A DNA stretch of 6,569 nt from JAULUH01 sp032111745 (GTDB lineage: Bacteria; Chloroflexota; Anaerolineae; JAAEKA01). The stretch's first letter is position 1. Every line of letters begins with the position of its first letter. Under the pieces are notes generated by a model, which saw only the letters and a program-made list of their open reading frames with translations, had not been told where the DNA came from and ran no database searches. Below are positions 5,207-6,569 of this stretch, one piece after another. The position numbers and the translations under genes are program-made. The DNA is taken from assembly GCA_032111745.1 (NCBI GenBank), contig JAULUH010000547.1, positions 1-6,569 of the forward strand, given 5' to 3'.

Positions 5207-6569
5207 ATGGGAGAGCGCTTTCGGTTGCGTTGCTGGACGGGCTGGCAGGCTCGTCACCGGTCACCCTTGGTTATCGTGATCCTGTTAGTGGGCTTATTGG
5301 CCGTGCCATGGGAGACTCGGGCTGTGGGAGCCGCTCCAGGGGAAGCCCGCGGCCGTGATGGGCCGGGTGTTGCGGGCAGTGCACCCAGTGCTCCGGTCTT
5401 GGTGACTCCGGCCGACGGCAGTGAGGTGACTGCGGTGTCGACCACGCTGTCCGTACAGGTGTCGGATCCCGACGGCGGCCCTCTGACCGTAAGCTTCTAT
5501 GCCAAACCCGTGCCCTTCACTGTAGTGCCCATCCCTGACACCCAGGCCTATTCGGACCAGTATCCGGAGATCTTCGACGAGATCACCACCTGGATCGTGG
5601 AGAACTGGCATGACCTGCATGGTGCTTACGCCGTGCACGTGGGGGATATCGTGGAGCATGGGATGAGCACAGAGCAGTGGGAAGTCGCCAGCGCGGCCAT
5701 GGCGATCCTGGAGGATCCGGTAGCAAGTGGCCTGGTAGATGGGGTGCCCTATGGCATCCTGCCTGGTAACCATGACACGCTGGGCGACTTTGACCGTTAC
5801 TTTGGACCACAGCGTTTCGAGGGCCGCTGGTACTACGCAGGGCATTATCCCGGCTATTCCAACCACAACAACTACAGCCTCTACACGGCCGGGGGGATGG
5901 ACTTCATCCAGATCAACCTGGAGAACAACCCGCGGCAGGATGCGCTCGATTGGGCTGATGCCCTGCTGAAGACCCACAGCGACCGCCGCGGCATCGTTGC
6001 GTCACATTCCGTATTGCTGTGGCGGCAGTCGGACCAGGGAGACTGGTTTCCTTCCGGGCTGGAGATCTTCGAGCAGCTGGGCGATAACCCCAACATGTTC
6101 ATGATCCTGGGCGGCCACAGCCGCTGCGAGACCAAGCGTGTCGACGTCAGCGCCAGCGGGACCACGGTGTACACCCTGGTGGCGGACTACACCAACGAGG
6201 CCAACGGCAACATCCGGCTGGTGGAATTCTCGCCGGCCGAGAACCTGATCCACGTGCGGACCTATTCACCCCACCTGCAAGCGTACGAGACCGATGCCAA
6301 CAGCCAGTTCGATCTCTTCCTGGACATGAGCAATGCCGGCTTCGCGGCCATCGACACCGTAGCCCAGGTTGCCTCGGGGGGGACCGCCACGACGACCATG
6401 GACAGGCTGGTGGACGGCAAGCACTACGAATGGTATGTCACGGTGAGCGACGGTGAGCATGTGACCACCGGCCCGGTATGGAGCTTCGACGCAGCCCTGG
6501 GAGCACCTGTTCCGGCTGCACCCCAGGTATCCATCAGCGCCGACGGCAGTAACGCGCAGCTGGCATGGC
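5207..6569 (+). CDS. Secreted calcineurin-like metallophosphoesterase with Ig/FN3-type domains, 3' partial
   Basis: The frame is open for 454 codons from ATG 5207 to the window end. A positively charged start (RFRLR, then RHR) and a hydrophobic core at about 20-34 form a signal peptide or anchor, with possible cleavage near residues 40-43. Residues 62-100 are an Ig-like strand domain (PVLVTPADGSEV, SVQVSDPDGGPLTVSFY). The catalytic domain spans about 103-355. It shows PDTQAYS (D111, Q113), HVGDIVEHG (D147), LPGNHDTLGDFDRYFG (N188, H189), ASHS (H267) and GGHSRCE (H304, R306). Residues 385-429 (DGKHYEWYVTVSDG, GPVWSF) look FN3-like, and another such domain begins at about 436. The protein should hydrolyse phosphoesters outside the cell, but the substrate is unknown. 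The metal site is unusual: the DxH His is Gln, and the second His of GHxH is Arg (CGC). It has its own promoter at 5004-5032 and a good Shine-Dalgarno site. Confidence 0.9.
   Translation, partial: MGERFRLRCWTGWQARHRSPLVIVILLVGLLAVPWETRAVGAAPGEARGRDGPGVAGSAPSAPVLVTPADGSEVTAVSTTLSVQVSDPDGGPLTVSFYAKPVPFTVVPIPDTQAYSDQYPEIFDEITTWIVENWHDLHGAYAVHVGDIVEHGMSTEQWEVASAAMAILEDPVASGLVDGVPYGILPGNHDTLGDFDRYFGPQRFEGRWYYAGHYPGYSNHNNYSLYTAGGMDFIQINLENNPRQDALDWADALLKTHSDRRGIVASHSVLLWRQSDQGDWFPSGLEIFEQLGDNPNMFMILGGHSRCETKRVDVSASGTTVYTLVADYTNEANGNIRLVEFSPAENLIHVRTYSPHLQAYETDANSQFDLFLDMSNAGFAAIDTVAQVASGGTATTTMDRLVDGKHYEWYVTVSDGEHVTTGPVWSFDAALGAPVPAAPQVSISADGSNAQLAW

Noticed and set aside
5294..5977. 227-codon open frame on the - strand
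   Set aside because: It is fully antisense to the phosphoesterase frame, which carries all family motifs. No protein family is recognisable in it.

Overview
The window is GC-rich bacterial DNA with every recognisable gene on the + strand. It looks chromosomal. The gene types suggest a Chloroflexota bacterium, perhaps of the Anaerolineae. They are a YchF GTPase, a minimal iPGM-like metalloenzyme, a LuxR-HTH/kelch membrane protein, M42 peptidase remnants and a secreted Ig/FN3 metallophosphoesterase. That assignment is an inference from gene style and cannot be proved from this sequence. No tRNA, rRNA, CRISPR array, integrase or intact transposase is visible.

Layout. (1) 2-1060: the ribosome-associated ATPase/GTPase YchF, lacking only about the first dozen residues, which lie upstream of the window. 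(2) 1075-1908 (alternative start 1057): an alpha/beta hydrolase with a full Ser-Asp-His triad, close behind ychF and probably co-transcribed with it. (3) 1909-2088: a gap holding a 12-bp perfect inverted repeat with nested inner pairing and no terminator T-tract. (4) 2089-3003: a compact alkaline-phosphatase-superfamily metalloenzyme related to cofactor-independent phosphoglycerate mutase and phosphopentomutase. (5) 3051-4370: a one-gene membrane regulator or sensor, with an N-terminal LuxR-type HTH, one transmembrane helix and a six-bladed kelch propeller outside the membrane. (6) 4397-4630: a decayed M42 aminopeptidase gene, with an N-terminal-domain fragment joined directly to the last 15 residues and at least one frameshift. 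(7) 4631-5003: non-coding DNA with two small repeat-like elements. (8) 5004-5206: a strong sigma70-type promoter and a leader of about 170 nt. (9) 5207-6569 and beyond: a secreted calcineurin-like metallophosphoesterase flanked by Ig/FN3-type domains, cut by the window end.

The genes do not form an obvious single pathway. ychF and the hydrolase form one likely unit. The metalloenzyme has its own good Shine-Dalgarno site. The kelch regulator may have a leaderless transcript. The peptidase remnant lies 26 nt after the kelch gene's stop, with a strong Shine-Dalgarno site still in place, so the intact peptidase was probably once downstream of, and perhaps controlled with, the regulator. The phosphoesterase is a separate transcription unit. 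The observations most worth following are the HTH-TM-propeller protein, the internally deleted peptidase pseudogene, the missing metal-site histidines of the phosphoesterase, and the inverted repeat at 1958-2009.
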